Source: an uncultured Treponema sp. (GTDB lineage: Bacteria > Spirochaetota > Spirochaetia > Treponematales > Treponemataceae). Taken from it: a stretch of 64,000 nucleotides of DNA. Under the pieces are notes generated by a model. It did no database searches and was not told where the DNA came from. It saw nothing but the letters and a program-made list of their open reading frames with translations. Location of the stretch: contig CAMOIE010000003.1 in NCBI GenBank assembly GCA_946615905.1, positions 122,382 to 186,381 of the forward strand, written 5' to 3'. Position numbers and translations under genes: made by a program. Below, in pieces: positions 45,801 to 56,975 of this stretch. The first letter of the stretch is position 1, and every line of letters begins with the position of its first letter.

Positions 45801-46277
45801 ATGGAAGACGTTTTTTATTCAAAAGGCCTGCATTTCTCCTGCACAAAATGCTCCGACTGCTGCCGACTTTCTCCAGGAGTTGTTTATTTATCACGTCAAG
45901 ATTTGACAAAGCTCTGTCAATGGTTTAAATTTACAGAAGAAGAATTCATTAAAATTTACTGCCGTTGGGTCATGTACACCGATGGTGAGGAAGTTTTAAG
46001 CCTCAGGGAAACTCCTGCGTATGACTGTATTCTTTGGCGGAAAGACAAAGGGTGTGCGGCATACGGAGCCAGACCTGTTCAATGTTCGACGTATCCATTT
46101 TGGTCTTGGATGCTTGAGAGCAGGAAAACTTGGGATGAGTGCAAAAAGGATTGTCCCGGCATAAATGAAGGTACTCTATGGAGCAGGGCGGAAATCGAAA
46201 AAGAAAAAGCCGCATATGACTCAATAGAGCCGCTTCATAGAAAAGATATTAAAAATATTACGGAGCCTAAAAAGTGA
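45801..46277 (+). CDS. YkgJ-family cysteine-cluster protein
   Basis: FSCTKCSDCCRLSPGVVYLS...CAAYGARPVQCSTYPFW. Confidence 0.85.
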   Translation: MEDVFYSKGLHFSCTKCSDCCRLSPGVVYLSRQDLTKLCQWFKFTEEEFIKIYCRWVMYTDGEEVLSLRETPAYDCILWRKDKGCAAYGARPVQCSTYPFWSWMLESRKTWDECKKDCPGINEGTLWSRAEIEKEKAAYDSIEPLHRKDIKNITEPKK

Positions 46278-47212
46278 ACGTGCGATTTTGGGGGGTGAGG
46301 GGGTCGATTCCAACTCCGCTTACGCCCCAGCAGATTCAGGCAAAAATATCGGCTGTAGTCCAACGGATTCAACCAGAAGACATAGTCTCAGATGAATCCC
46401 GCAAAAACTTTATCTCCTCACTCCCAAAATGGCTATACGGAACGACTGGTGGAAATACCCCTTGTGTTGAAGTCACTGGGAAAAATCATACAAAAATCCT
46501 TTTTGATGCTGGCTCTGGAATCCGCGCTCTCGGAAAACTTGGCGTTCCTCCAGAGGACATGCACTACAACCTGATGATTTCGCATTTTCACTGGGATCAT
46601 ATTCAGGGACTCCCTTTTTTTGATCGGGCATACAATCCCAAAGCTTCATTTGACATTTATTCGCCTTTTGCCGATATGGAAAGATATTTACGGGAGCAGA
46701 TGGTTAGACCATATTACCCCGTAACTTGGGACTCTTTTACAAAAAATATAAATTTTCACGTCCTAAATGAGGGGGAATTTTTCAACCTCGGTGAATTTAC
46801 AGTCGCCACACAAGAAATGTTTCATCCAGGCAAATCGTATTCATACCTTTTGGAAGAAGACGGACATAAATTCATCTATGCGACTGATGTGGAGCTTTCG
46901 CAACAAGACTTTGAGCGGTCAAAAAAACACAGGCTCTTTTTTGAGAATGCGGATGTCTTGGTATTGGATTCCCAGTATACCGCTGAAGAGGCTTATAACA
47001 AGCAAAACTGGGGACACTCGGCCTTCTGCTATGCAGTCGATTTTGCTGTCGCATGGAATGTGAAAAAGCTCTATCTGTTCCACCACGAACCGGCCTACGA
47101 TGACAAAAAACTTAATTCGATATTGGAGTCAGCTCGGTGGTATGCGAGATACGTCTCTCAAAAACCGATTGAAATTTATTTGGCTTCGGAAGGAATGGAA
47201 ATCAAGCTATGA
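46274..47212 (+). CDS. MBL-fold metallohydrolase
   Basis: VRFWGVRGSIPTP...GGNTPCVEV...LFDAGSGIRALG...SHFHWDHIQGLPFF. Confidence 0.88.
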   Translation: MNVRFWGVRGSIPTPLTPQQIQAKISAVVQRIQPEDIVSDESRKNFISSLPKWLYGTTGGNTPCVEVTGKNHTKILFDAGSGIRALGKLGVPPEDMHYNLMISHFHWDHIQGLPFFDRAYNPKASFDIYSPFADMERYLREQMVRPYYPVTWDSFTKNINFHVLNEGEFFNLGEFTVATQEMFHPGKSYSYLLEEDGHKFIYATDVELSQQDFERSKKHRLFFENADVLVLDSQYTAEEAYNKQNWGHSAFCYAVDFAVAWNVKKLYLFHHEPAYDDKKLNSILESARWYARYVSQKPIEIYLASEGMEIKL

Positions 47213-47454
47213 TTTTTCCTGAAAACCCATTTGCAGGGCTGAAATTTCAGTCATCAGATTTGAACGGTCAAAATGAGCCTCATAAACTTGAGTTGGATTA
47301 TCATTTCAACGCTCGTGAAATAAAGACTTTGGCAAGACTTTTTCGCGACCATCAGGAGCAAATTCCAGAGGTATTAAAAGATTTTGCTGATGAAATCGAG
47401 CGGAGTATTTACTCAACGATGACTATTACAGAGGCGGAAAATTTTTACGCATGA
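47209..47454 (+). CDS. Small conserved hypothetical protein
   Basis: 81-aa ORF overlapping both neighbours by 4 nt (ATGA junctions). Confidence 0.7.
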   Translation: MIFPENPFAGLKFQSSDLNGQNEPHKLELDYHFNAREIKTLARLFRDHQEQIPEVLKDFADEIERSIYSTMTITEAENFYA

Positions 47455-48515
47455 AAAAAAATAAGTTAATCCTTAGCATATTAGGCCCGATTTTTGTGGC
47501 GTTTTTATCATTTTTTATTTTTGTCATAGCCTCGCTTTTTTATTATCTGCGGCCGGCAGACCCGAAAAATTCATCTGGAAAAATCATGCTGACAGTTCCG
47601 AACGGGGCGACTTTTTCCTCTGTCGCAAAAATGCTTTCAGAAGAAAAGGCAATAAGATCTGCGAGAGCATTTTACCTTGCGGCCCGCTTTCCTTTCCTTG
47701 TTGGAAAATCCTCGCCCTTTGTATTGAAGTCAGGCTTTTATGAAATCAGCCCATCAATGAGTCCCGCCCAAATACTAAAGCTTTTGGACTCAGGCCGTGG
47801 TGCGCTGATAAAAACTGCTATTCCTGAGGGGCTTACAATCAGCAAAATCGCGGCCATTCTGGAAGAAGACAACGTTTGCTCGGCGAAAGATTTCAAGTCC
47901 GCTGCCCACAATCCAGACCTTTTAGCAGAATACTCAATTCCCGCAGAGACTTTTGAGGGCTTCCTTTTCCCGGACACTTACTATCTGTCACCGGAAATGA
48001 AGGCTGAGGATGTCGTGAAGATGATGGTCGAAAATTTCTTTGACCACATTGAAAAAATTCCATTCTTCTCAAAAATGCCCAAAGAAGATTTTTACAAGGC
48101 TCTTGTGCTAGCCTCGATCGTCGAGCGGGAGTACAGGGTCGAGTCTGAAGCTCCGTTGATTGCATCTGTTTTCAAAAACCGTGTTGAGGCCGGGGTCGGA
48201 CTTTATTCATGCGCGACAATCGAGTACATAATCACCGAGATTCAGGGAAAACCCCACCCGGACATAATAACATACGATGATTTAAAGATTAATTCTCCTT
48301 ACAATACCTACAGATGGGCGGCGCTTCCACCGACACCGATATCAAATCCGGGAATGGTGGCATTGAATGCTGTTGCCGAAAGTCCGAAAACTGATTATTT
48401 TTATTTTACGCTTACTGACGCGGAGGCGGGCAGCCATACTTTCTCAAAGTCCTTCAATGCCCACGTCCATGCAGGAGTCCAGTTCAAGACGAAAAAATCT
48501 TCTTCAAAAAAATAG
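47451..48515 (+). CDS. mltG: Endolytic murein transglycosylase
   Basis: IPEGLTISKIAAILEE...EGFLFPDTYYLSP...LVLASIVEREYRVESEAPLIASVFKNRV...INSPYNTYRWAALPPTPISNPG. Confidence 0.92.
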   Translation: MKKNKLILSILGPIFVAFLSFFIFVIASLFYYLRPADPKNSSGKIMLTVPNGATFSSVAKMLSEEKAIRSARAFYLAARFPFLVGKSSPFVLKSGFYEISPSMSPAQILKLLDSGRGALIKTAIPEGLTISKIAAILEEDNVCSAKDFKSAAHNPDLLAEYSIPAETFEGFLFPDTYYLSPEMKAEDVVKMMVENFFDHIEKIPFFSKMPKEDFYKALVLASIVEREYRVESEAPLIASVFKNRVEAGVGLYSCATIEYIITEIQGKPHPDIITYDDLKINSPYNTYRWAALPPTPISNPGMVALNAVAESPKTDYFYFTLTDAEAGSHTFSKSFNAHVHAGVQFKTKKSSSKK

Positions 48516-48527
48516 CACGGGGAGCAA

Positions 48528-50333
48528 ATGGCAGGATTCATCAGCCGGGAGACAATCGATGCGGTAGAAAAAACGGCGGACATAGTTTCCGTCGTCGGTG
48601 AGTACGTCCGCCTTGAGCAGCGTGGCAGCGACTGGTGGGGTTGCTGTCCCTTTCACTCTGAGAAAACGCCTTCATTCCACGTGATGCCAGACAAAAATAT
48701 GTACTATTGTTTCGGCTGTCATGCCGGCGGCTCTCCGATAAAATTCATCATGGAGATGGAGAAAATCGCCTTTCCTGAGGCTGTAAGCCAGCTGGCAAAA
48801 AAGTCAGGGATTGAAATCAAGTATGAGGTCGGCTCCTCCGAAATCCCAAAAGAAGACAATAAAAAGGCTGAATACATCTCCCTCTACGACAGGACTGCCT
48901 CGATGTTCCACTATATTTTGACCCAGACATCCGGCGGAAAGTTCGCCCTTGACTACATAAAGGGGCGTGGAATCACAGACGAGACGATTGAGAAATTCAA
49001 GCTGGGCTATTCTCCCGCAGACAGGCGCTGGCTCAAGACCTTTTTGAGAGGTAAGAATTTTTCCGATGATTTCTTAAATGGCTCAGGACTTTTCTCGAAA
49101 AAATATCCTGACGTCTCCTTTTTCTCTGACAGGCTCATGTTTCCGATTTTTGACAGGCGGGGGCAGTGCGTGGCCTTCGGCGGCAGGATTCTGCGAGGCG
49201 AGGGGCCTAAATACTTGAACTCTGGCGAGATGATTCAATATTCCAAGCGGGAAACCCTCTTTGCCTTTAATTTTGCGAAAGCCGCAATCCGCGAGAACAA
49301 GCGGGTGATTTTTTGCGAGGGCTACATGGACTGCATCGCCTACCACCAGTGCGGAATCAGCTATGCGGTGGCCCCCCTTGGAACCGCGCTTACTGCCGAG
49401 CAGGTAAAGATAATCCGGGGCTTTGTGGACACAGTTTACCTCTCGTTTGACTCTGACGGGGCGGGTCAGGCCGCCACGAGGAAGGCTATTCTGCTCTGCA
49501 GGAGTCAGGGGCTTGCAGTAAAGGTCATAAGGCTCAAAGGCGGCAAGGATCCTGCAGAAATAATGATTAATTACGGAAAAGAAGCCTTGACGAATGCAAT
49601 AAATAGTGCTATATTAGATGATAAGTATCTGTTTGAAGTTTTGTCGCATATATATCCGGTCGACACCCCGGAAGGCAAGGCTCGGGCCGCGCTTGAGTTC
49701 TTTCCCTATGTTGATGCGCTCCAGACTGACATTCAGAAAGAGTCTTCATTAGATGAATTGGGGCAGGTTTTCAATATCTCCCCGGAGGCGGTGCGAAGGG
49801 ATTTTAACAATCGTTCAGAAGCTAGAGACCGTTCAGAACCGCAGCAGTCAGCAGAAAAAAATGAGACGAGAAAAAGCGTCACCCTTGACGCGGAACTCCG
49901 AGCCATGCTTGCAGTTACAGCAAAACCTGACTTGTTCAGCAGAATGAGCGGAATTTTAACTCCCGGAGATTTTCAAAATCCAGACGCACAAAAAATATTC
50001 ATTGTTTTGCAGGAATGTTCGCAGCGAGGCGACTTGAATTTGGATTCAATAGTCAACTCTGTCGAGGAGCCGGTTCTCCGCCAGAGGATGATGACCAGCC
50101 TTGCTTCAGGCGAATTTTCCGTGAACACAGAGCAGACTGTCGAGGACGGCGTTCAATTTGTTATCAAAAACAATCTTGAGCGCAAACGTGACGGCCTGCT
50201 TGCCAGAATCCGCTCGTTCCAGCCGGTGACTCCGGACGATGAGCAGATTATGAAGAGTCTTCTGCAGCAAAAAATGGATATTGACAAAAAATTAAAGTCT
50301 TCAAAAAAGGAACAAACATGGATCAGGAATTAG
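48528..50333 (+). CDS. dnaG: DNA primase
   Basis: [57 protein letters not shown]. Confidence 0.94.
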   Translation: MAGFISRETIDAVEKTADIVSVVGEYVRLEQRGSDWWGCCPFHSEKTPSFHVMPDKNMYYCFGCHAGGSPIKFIMEMEKIAFPEAVSQLAKKSGIEIKYEVGSSEIPKEDNKKAEYISLYDRTASMFHYILTQTSGGKFALDYIKGRGITDETIEKFKLGYSPADRRWLKTFLRGKNFSDDFLNGSGLFSKKYPDVSFFSDRLMFPIFDRRGQCVAFGGRILRGEGPKYLNSGEMIQYSKRETLFAFNFAKAAIRENKRVIFCEGYMDCIAYHQCGISYAVAPLGTALTAEQVKIIRGFVDTVYLSFDSDGAGQAATRKAILLCRSQGLAVKVIRLKGGKDPAEIMINYGKEALTNAINSAILDDKYLFEVLSHIYPVDTPEGKARAALEFFPYVDALQTDIQKESSLDELGQVFNISPEAVRRDFNNRSEARDRSEPQQSAEKNETRKSVTLDAELRAMLAVTAKPDLFSRMSGILTPGDFQNPDAQKIFIVLQECSQRGDLNLDSIVNSVEEPVLRQRMMTSLASGEFSVNTEQTVEDGVQFVIKNNLERKRDGLLARIRSFQPVTPDDEQIMKSLLQQKMDIDKKLKSSKKEQTWIRN

Positions 50334-52108
50334 ATCCCGCAGTTCAAAAACTGTTAGATTACGCAAAAGACAAACCTATGATTTCCTGGGACGAGATCAC
50401 GGAAATTCTCGGCCAGGATTTTGTCAACTCACCGAAAATGGACACAGTCCTTCAGGTTCTCACCCAGAACAATATTCAGGTCATGGAAGAAGATGACCTC
50501 GCTGACGAAGAGGCTGATGATGACGGTGAGGAAGGACTTCTTGACGATGAGGATGACGAGGGTGCTGACGACGAGGACAAGGACGATGACCTCGACAAAA
50601 GCCGGCTCGTGAATTCCGACAAGGAGTCAAATGTCGATGACCCGATTCGCCTTTACCTGCGTGAAATCGGCAAGGAAAAGCTCCTTACCGCCGAGCAGGA
50701 AGTCACCCTGTCAAAGCAGATGGAAGACGGCGAGAACGTAATCAAGAACGTAATCAAGCAGTCCGGCATGATGATTCCGGAATTCTTCACGATTGCCCAG
50801 AAGGCTTTCACAAGAATTGACCCCCATGAGCCGGGAAAAGCCCGCAAGGAAATCAACGAGGAAATCGCCGAGAAAAAACGCCTTAAATCATGCTATTCAG
50901 AATGGATTAAGCCAGTTCTGTCAGAGATGAAGCAGTACATGGCCCTCAAAAAGCAGCTTTACGAGACTGACGCATCGCAGAATATTTTTGAGAACGAGCA
51001 GCTTCTTTCCCTCCGTGAGAAAATCATGAAGGAACTGGTCAACGTTGAGATTCAGTCCGAAGAAATCGAGAAATTCTCCAACAAATTCGTTGACGCGACG
51101 GAAAAAATCGATGACTACCGCCACAATCAGGAAAAGAAGATGAAGGAGCTTAGGATTAACTCTCCGGTTGAACTCCGCTCCCTCGGCCGCAAGCTGGCGA
51201 TTCACTCAGAGGCCGTCAAGCTTGAGAAGGAGCTGGGGCTTTCATCTGATGAAATCCGCGACGTATACACGAGAATCCAGAAGATTACCCGCAAGCTTCA
51301 CCGCATGGAATACGATTTTGAGAATTCCGTCGACGAGATTCTTGAGATGGCGAAGGAAATCGACCGTGGACGGAGAGAGATGGAGAAGGCCAAGAACCGC
51401 CTTATTAACGCGAACCTCCGCCTTGTTGTCTCAATCGCGAAAAAATATACAAACCGAGGACTCCAGTTCTTCGACCTTGTTCAGGAAGGAAACATCGGAC
51501 TGATTAAGGCCGTTGAGAAATTCGAGTACCGCAAGGGGTATAAATTCTCTACTTACGCAACATGGTGGATTCGTCAGGCGATTACACGGTCAATCTCAGA
51601 TCAGGCCCGCACAATCCGCGTTCCTGTCCACATGATTGAGCAGATCAACAAGGTTGTCCGCGAGAGCCGCCAGCTCATGCAGAAACTCGGCCGCGAGCCT
51701 AACGACGAGGAAATCGCACAGCAGCTCGGTTGGCCGGTAGCCCGCGTGAAGCAGGTCAAAAACGTGGCCCGTGAGCCGATTTCCCTTGAGACTCCGATTG
51801 GAGAAGAGGAAGACAGCCAGCTCGGAGACTTCATCGAGGACAAGGAAGTCGAGAATCCCGCAAACCAGACCGCATATACTCTTTTACAGGAGCAGTTGCG
51901 CTCAGTTCTCGGAACGCTTCCACCACGTGAGCAGGAAGTTCTCAAAATGCGCTTCGGTCTTGAGGACGGCTATAGCCTGACGTTGGAAGAGGTCGGACTT
52001 TATTTCAACGTCACCCGCGAGCGTATCCGCCAGATTGAGGCCAAGGCTTTGAGACGGCTCCGCCACCCGCGCCGCGCTTCAGGTCTCAGGGACTACATCG
52101 AGATGTAA
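50318..52108 (+). CDS. rpoD: RNA polymerase sigma factor RpoD
   Basis: [22 protein letters not shown]...[74 protein letters not shown]. Confidence 0.95.
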   Translation: MDQELDPAVQKLLDYAKDKPMISWDEITEILGQDFVNSPKMDTVLQVLTQNNIQVMEEDDLADEEADDDGEEGLLDDEDDEGADDEDKDDDLDKSRLVNSDKESNVDDPIRLYLREIGKEKLLTAEQEVTLSKQMEDGENVIKNVIKQSGMMIPEFFTIAQKAFTRIDPHEPGKARKEINEEIAEKKRLKSCYSEWIKPVLSEMKQYMALKKQLYETDASQNIFENEQLLSLREKIMKELVNVEIQSEEIEKFSNKFVDATEKIDDYRHNQEKKMKELRINSPVELRSLGRKLAIHSEAVKLEKELGLSSDEIRDVYTRIQKITRKLHRMEYDFENSVDEILEMAKEIDRGRREMEKAKNRLINANLRLVVSIAKKYTNRGLQFFDLVQEGNIGLIKAVEKFEYRKGYKFSTYATWWIRQAITRSISDQARTIRVPVHMIEQINKVVRESRQLMQKLGREPNDEEIAQQLGWPVARVKQVKNVAREPISLETPIGEEEDSQLGDFIEDKEVENPANQTAYTLLQEQLRSVLGTLPPREQEVLKMRFGLEDGYSLTLEEVGLYFNVTRERIRQIEAKALRRLRHPRRASGLRDYIEM

Positions 52109-52185
52109 TCACTGAGTCTTTTATGTAGACAGAAAATCTGATTTTTTATAGAATAAGCAATCCCGAAAGAGGTTTTTTTTACATT

Positions 52186-53058
52186 ATGGAAATGAATGAA
52201 GTATTTGACAAGCTGAAATCCCTGCAGGATATTCTCGCAGAAAAATACAGTCTTGAGGAAAAAATCAACGATTCGCCGATGCATTTGGGCGAGCAGGAAG
52301 AGGCTCTCGCGCGTTCAAAAAAAGAGTATATCGAAAGAAATGCTTCATACGAGCAAGTTAAGGCCGAAGTCGCAAGTCTGAAGGACGAGCTTGAGCAGAC
52401 TGTCAAGGCAGTTGAGGAAGCTGAAGAGGGAATCGCCTCAAAGCCGACAAACCATGACACTGAGACTCTGATGAAGCAGCGCACAGAGGCAATGGATAAA
52501 GAAGCGTCAATCCGCAAGGACCTTCAGAAAAAAGAGAAGGATATGGCGGAGCAAAATGAGACCTTGCAGGAGCTTGAGTCTCTTATCAAGAGCCAAGAAG
52601 AGGACGTAAATCAGGTAAAGAAATCTCTTGACGAGGAAGTTTCAAACTACAATGGCGAAATGGAGCGTCTCTCAAAAGCAGAGGCTGAAATTACGCCAGG
52701 CCTTGACCCTGAGATTGTCATCAAATTCCAGAGAATCATCAAACGCAACAAGGACGGTATCGTAGCTGTCCGCCGTGGAATCTGCACTGGCTGCCACATG
52801 ATTTTGCCCGCACAGTTCGCGAATAAAGTTCATGACGGCGAATCAATCGAGTTCTGTCCGTATTGCAGCCGCGTCCTTTTCTATGAAGAGGCTGAGGACG
52901 AGGACACAGAAATCTACGATGACTCAGATGAAACAGGAAGCCTTGCGGACTTCAACTTCGATGATGACGAGGATGAATTCGCAGAGGGCGAGTCTGATTC
53001 TGAAATGGACGAAGACACAGATTCAGATGACGAAAAAACTGTAACATTTGAAGAATAA
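52186..53058 (+). CDS. Coiled-coil C4-type zinc-ribbon protein
   Basis: Long coiled coil, then GICTGCHMILPAQFANKVHDGESIEFCPYCSRVLFYEE and a strongly acidic tail. Confidence 0.85.
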   Translation: MEMNEVFDKLKSLQDILAEKYSLEEKINDSPMHLGEQEEALARSKKEYIERNASYEQVKAEVASLKDELEQTVKAVEEAEEGIASKPTNHDTETLMKQRTEAMDKEASIRKDLQKKEKDMAEQNETLQELESLIKSQEEDVNQVKKSLDEEVSNYNGEMERLSKAEAEITPGLDPEIVIKFQRIIKRNKDGIVAVRRGICTGCHMILPAQFANKVHDGESIEFCPYCSRVLFYEEAEDEDTEIYDDSDETGSLADFNFDDDEDEFAEGESDSEMDEDTDSDDEKTVTFEE

Positions 53059-53069
53059 AGTTTAATTTT

Positions 53070-53476
53070 ACAGAATTGAAATAACCGTTCCCGCTTTCGG
53101 TGATGAGACTGAGGGCGGGAGAGGAAAGTCCGGGCTCCACCGGAAAAAATGCCGGGTAACAACCGGGCGGCGAAAGGCAGTTGCTTTTATAAGCATAACC
53201 CTCAAGCCGACAGACAGCGCAACAGAAAACAGACCGCCTGAGCAATCAGGTAAGGGTGAAAAGGCGGGGTAAGAGCCCACCGCACAAGTGGCAACATCTT
53301 GTGGCTGGCAAGCCTCATTTGGAGCAAGGTCAAGCAGCAGTGTGCTGATTCCGGAGCTAGCACTGCGGGTAGACCGCTAAAGATATTTGGCGACAAATAT
53401 TTCGGATAGATGGTTATGCGCCTTGGATTCTTTTGACTTCAAGGCAGGACAGAACCCGGCTTATTTTCAGTTCTGT
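53070..53476 (+). ncRNA. rnpB: RNase P RNA (bacterial type A)
   Basis: GAGGAAAGTCCGGGCTCC, AAGGGTGAAAAGGCGGGGTAAGAGCCCACCGC, GGATAGATGGTTATGCG, GACAGAACCCGGCTTA. P1-like pairing ACAGAATTGAAATAA with TTATTTTCAGTTCTGT. Confidence 0.93.
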
Positions 53477-53515
53477 TTTTTAATTTAAAAACTAAAACGC
53501 TTTCCGGTGGGGATT

Positions 53516-54490
53516 ATGAAAGTGACGGCGGAATTTGAAAAAAATACAGTCAAACGCAAAAGTAAATTCTTAGTGCGTCTTTCCGTCACCGGTGGAATTC
53601 TCGTCGCGATTTCATTTCTCTCTTTTTTCGGCTACAAATTCTTTACAAGATATCTGATTGGCGGCGACACTTTCTCCGCGATGTATGCACAGTGGTCAAA
53701 GGGGGACTACAAAGCAGTTTTCGATACGACTTCCGCAATTCTTGAGAAAAAACAGTTCAACAACACAGCCCGGATGTATCACGGTTATTCAGCCTTCAGA
53801 CTTTCCCTTTCTGCCTCTGACACGGAAGCAGCCCAAAGCTATTTGGACACGGCCGTAAATTCCCTAAGGCTGGCGATTATTTCCGCAAAGGCAAAGACCC
53901 TTCCACAGCTGGAATACATGCTTGGAAAGGCTTATTTTTATAAAGACTATATTTCATCCTACTATTATTACGCCGATCTGGCCGTGAACTATCTTTTGAA
54001 GGCCAAGCAGGACGGCTACAAGGCTGATAAGAATGCGATTGACGACATCCCGGAGCTTTTAGGCTTAAGCTACGCCTCTTTGGGACTGCCGATGGAAAGC
54101 ATCTCCGCTTTTACGGAGGCTCTTTTAGTCCGGGAGTCTGACTTGCTCCTTCTTTCAATCGCAGAACAGTATTATGCCGCCGGTCAGCATTCGGCGGGCC
54201 TGCAGTATTTGTACAGAATCTCACAGGACTGCAAGGATGAGAAGATTCTCTTGAAAAGCCGCCTTTTAATGGGGAAAATCGACATTGAGCAAGAAAAGTT
54301 CGAGGACGCGCAAAAAGAATTTGAAATTATTTTGCAAAAAAATGAAAATTCTGCTGACGCTCATTACGGACTTGGTATAATATATGAAAAACAGGGGGAT
54401 TTTGTTAAGGCCCGCTCCGAATGGCGGTCGGCTTTACGAATTCAACCCAATCATGTTGACGCATTAAAAAAAATAGCTGAATATAAGTAG
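53516..54490 (+). CDS. TPR-containing membrane-anchored protein
   Basis: N-terminal TM ([18 protein letters not shown]), C-terminal [43 protein letters not shown]. Confidence 0.8.
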   Translation: MKVTAEFEKNTVKRKSKFLVRLSVTGGILVAISFLSFFGYKFFTRYLIGGDTFSAMYAQWSKGDYKAVFDTTSAILEKKQFNNTARMYHGYSAFRLSLSASDTEAAQSYLDTAVNSLRLAIISAKAKTLPQLEYMLGKAYFYKDYISSYYYYADLAVNYLLKAKQDGYKADKNAIDDIPELLGLSYASLGLPMESISAFTEALLVRESDLLLLSIAEQYYAAGQHSAGLQYLYRISQDCKDEKILLKSRLLMGKIDIEQEKFEDAQKEFEIILQKNENSADAHYGLGIIYEKQGDFVKARSEWRSALRIQPNHVDALKKIAEYK

Positions 54491-54513
54491 GTTTCCGGGA
54501 GGATATATATAAA

Positions 54514-55551
54514 ATGGGATTTTTAGACAAGTTTTCAACTGACATCGGAATTGATTTAGGCACATGTAACACTTTGATTTATGTGCGTGGAAAGGGAATC
54601 GTGATTGACGAGCCTTCCGTTGTCGCAGTTGAAAAGGGAACAAAACGCGTAGTTGCAGTCGGGGCAGAGGCTAAGCGCATGCTCTGGAAAACTCCGGGAA
54701 ACATCATCGCAATTCGCCCCTTGGCTGACGGTGTTATCGCAGATATCGATTCCTGCGAGAAGATGATTAAATACTTCATCTCAAAAGTTATTCCCCGCCA
54801 TCAGCTTTTCAAGTCAACAAGAATGAAGATTGGAATTCCTTCCTGCATTACACAGGTCGAGCGTCGTGCAGTAATCGAGACAGCCCTCAAGGCCGGAGCG
54901 AAGGAAGTCGGAATTATTGAAGAGTCTTTGGCGGCAGCAATCGGAGCCAACATCCACATCGAGGAGCCGGCCGGTCACATGGTCTGCGACATCGGCGGCG
55001 GTACCACAGAAGTATCAGTCATCTCATTGTCAGGTATGGTCGTGACTTCATCAATCAGAATCGGCGGAGACAAATTCGACGAGGCGATTGTAAAGCACGT
55101 TCTCTCTGTCCATAACCTCAAAATCGGCCAGCAGACAGCGGAACGACTCAAGCTTGAGATTGGAAACGCAATGGCCGACAAGGAAATCGAAAAGATGGAA
55201 ATCCGCGGAAACGATGCGATTACAGGCCTTCCGCGCCGCCTTGAGATTGACTCTGTTGAAGTCCGCGAGGCTTTGAAAGAACCTGTCCGCCAGATTGTTG
55301 AGGAAATTAAACGCACTCTCGGAAAGACTCCGCCGGAATTGGCAGCTGATATCGTTGAGCGCGGCATCGTTATGACTGGCGGCGGCTCCATGCTCAAAGG
55401 CCTTCCAAAGCTGATTTCAAAGGAAACCGGTGTTCCAGTAATCCTCGTTGAGAAGCCCCTTCAGTGCGTCGCCCTCGGTGCAGGTCAGTCATTCGAGCTG
55501 TTCAAGGATATGTCTGCAGACGGTTACGTTTACGACAACATGGCGGGCTAA
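54514..55551 (+). CDS. mreB: Rod shape-determining protein MreB
   Basis: [32 protein letters not shown]...[20 protein letters not shown]. Confidence 0.95.
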   Translation: MGFLDKFSTDIGIDLGTCNTLIYVRGKGIVIDEPSVVAVEKGTKRVVAVGAEAKRMLWKTPGNIIAIRPLADGVIADIDSCEKMIKYFISKVIPRHQLFKSTRMKIGIPSCITQVERRAVIETALKAGAKEVGIIEESLAAAIGANIHIEEPAGHMVCDIGGGTTEVSVISLSGMVVTSSIRIGGDKFDEAIVKHVLSVHNLKIGQQTAERLKLEIGNAMADKEIEKMEIRGNDAITGLPRRLEIDSVEVREALKEPVRQIVEEIKRTLGKTPPELAADIVERGIVMTGGGSMLKGLPKLISKETGVPVILVEKPLQCVALGAGQSFELFKDMSADGYVYDNMAG

Positions 55552-55566
55552 TAAGGCATTTGAATC

Positions 55567-56454
55567 ATGGAAGCAAAAAGACATCGTGCCTTTCAGTTCA
55601 GACTGCCGGAACTTGTATTATGCGTACTCCTGATTTTTTCAGGAGTGAATTTGGCATTTTCTTCCGGTGGTTTTGTCGACTCCTTCCAACGGGTCGGCTT
55701 TACAGTTTTCTCGACTCTACAAAAAGGCCTCCATTCTGTAACAAGCGGTCTTGCCTCAACAGTAACGGCTGTTCATGAGCTTTCCAGATTGAAGACAGAA
55801 AATAAGATTCTTGAGGAACAGCTCAAAAACTATGAGTATTTTCAGCGTAATAATACCGAAATCAGAAAGGAAAATGAGCGCTTGAAAGAGCAGCTTGCCT
55901 TTGCGACTTCCCTTGAGCAGAAAAATTATCCGGCGCAAATTATCGGCCGCAATCCTGACTCCCTCTATTCCGGACTGACAATCAATAAGGGTAGCCGTAG
56001 CGGAATCAAAAAGAATATGCCCGTTCTTGCGGTTCAAGGTGGCAATGTAGGTTTGGTCGGCAAAGTTGTTACGGTCGGGCTTGGAACTTCGATTGTAATG
56101 CCTGTCTATGACTTGAAATGCAATGTTTCCGCCCGCATCCAGAATACCAGAGATGTCGGCATAGTCTCAGGACTAGGCTCTGCGGATGTTCCCCTGTCCT
56201 TGCGGTACATAAAAAAAAGAGTGTTGGAAGAACTTCATTATGGCGACATAATCGTAACTTCCGGTGAGACTGAAAATTTTCCAAGAGATATTCCTATCGG
56301 AACGATTTCCCGAATCTCTATATTGGATTATGATTCCTCTTTGAGTATTGACATTGTGCCTGCCGTTGATTTTTCAAGGCTTGAGACTGTAGTTGTCGTA
56401 GACTTGCATGAAGTGAATCCGGCTGCCGGGATGATTCCGGTTCAAGCCCAGTAG
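55567..56454 (+). CDS. mreC: Rod shape-determining protein MreC
   Basis: AQIIGRNPDSLYSGLTINKGSRSGIKKNMPVLAVQGGNVGLVGKV; follows mreB. Confidence 0.92.
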   Translation: MEAKRHRAFQFRLPELVLCVLLIFSGVNLAFSSGGFVDSFQRVGFTVFSTLQKGLHSVTSGLASTVTAVHELSRLKTENKILEEQLKNYEYFQRNNTEIRKENERLKEQLAFATSLEQKNYPAQIIGRNPDSLYSGLTINKGSRSGIKKNMPVLAVQGGNVGLVGKVVTVGLGTSIVMPVYDLKCNVSARIQNTRDVGIVSGLGSADVPLSLRYIKKRVLEELHYGDIIVTSGETENFPRDIPIGTISRISILDYDSSLSIDIVPAVDFSRLETVVVVDLHEVNPAAGMIPVQAQ

Positions 56455-56465
56455 AGGAGGTTTGG

Positions 56466-56975
56466 GTGATTCGCTCTTTTTTAATCAGTTCATTGTTTTT
56501 ACTCTGTTTTGCCCTTTTTGAGTGCGCCGTGCTTTCCAACTTGTTTTTTCTGCCGGCGATTCCAGATTTTTTGCTACTTGTTACGACCTATATCTCTATA
56601 AAAAATGGCCGCATGTTCGGTGTCACCCTTGGCTTTACGGGCGGACTTTTCATGGACTTTTTGAGCGCGTCTCCGTTCGGGCTGAACTGTCTTCTGAGGA
56701 CTACTCTCGGCTATATCGCGGGGCTTTTCAACAAGACTTTGAATACAGAGGGATTTTTTATCCCAGTAATACTCGGAGCAGGCACTACAATCGTCAAGAT
56801 TTTAGGTTTGGCATTGATTTCAATTCTTTTTCCTTATGCACTGACGAACTTTTCTTTTGTTTCTCAGAGTTTCGTTTTTGAAATCATTTTCAATGCCCTT
56901 TTAGCACCTTTTGTCTTTAAATTTCTTGCTATTTTCAGCCATTCTATTGAACTTGAACCTGAGAAGGTGTCATGA
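56466..56975 (+). CDS. mreD: Rod shape-determining protein MreD
   Basis: Multi-TM protein in the mreBCD position. Confidence 0.82.
   Translation: MIRSFLISSLFLLCFALFECAVLSNLFFLPAIPDFLLLVTTYISIKNGRMFGVTLGFTGGLFMDFLSASPFGLNCLLRTTLGYIAGLFNKTLNTEGFFIPVILGAGTTIVKILGLALISILFPYALTNFSFVSQSFVFEIIFNALLAPFVFKFLAIFSHSIELEPEKVS

Noticed and set aside
50318-50333. dnaG/rpoD 16-nt overlap as an anomaly
   Set aside because: A good Shine-Dalgarno (aaaaaaggaacaaac) precedes the rpoD ATG; short overlaps in the dnaG-rpoD unit are unremarkable.
53068-53396. Minus-strand ORFs over the RNase P RNA
   Set aside because: Antisense to rnpB; no protein-like features.
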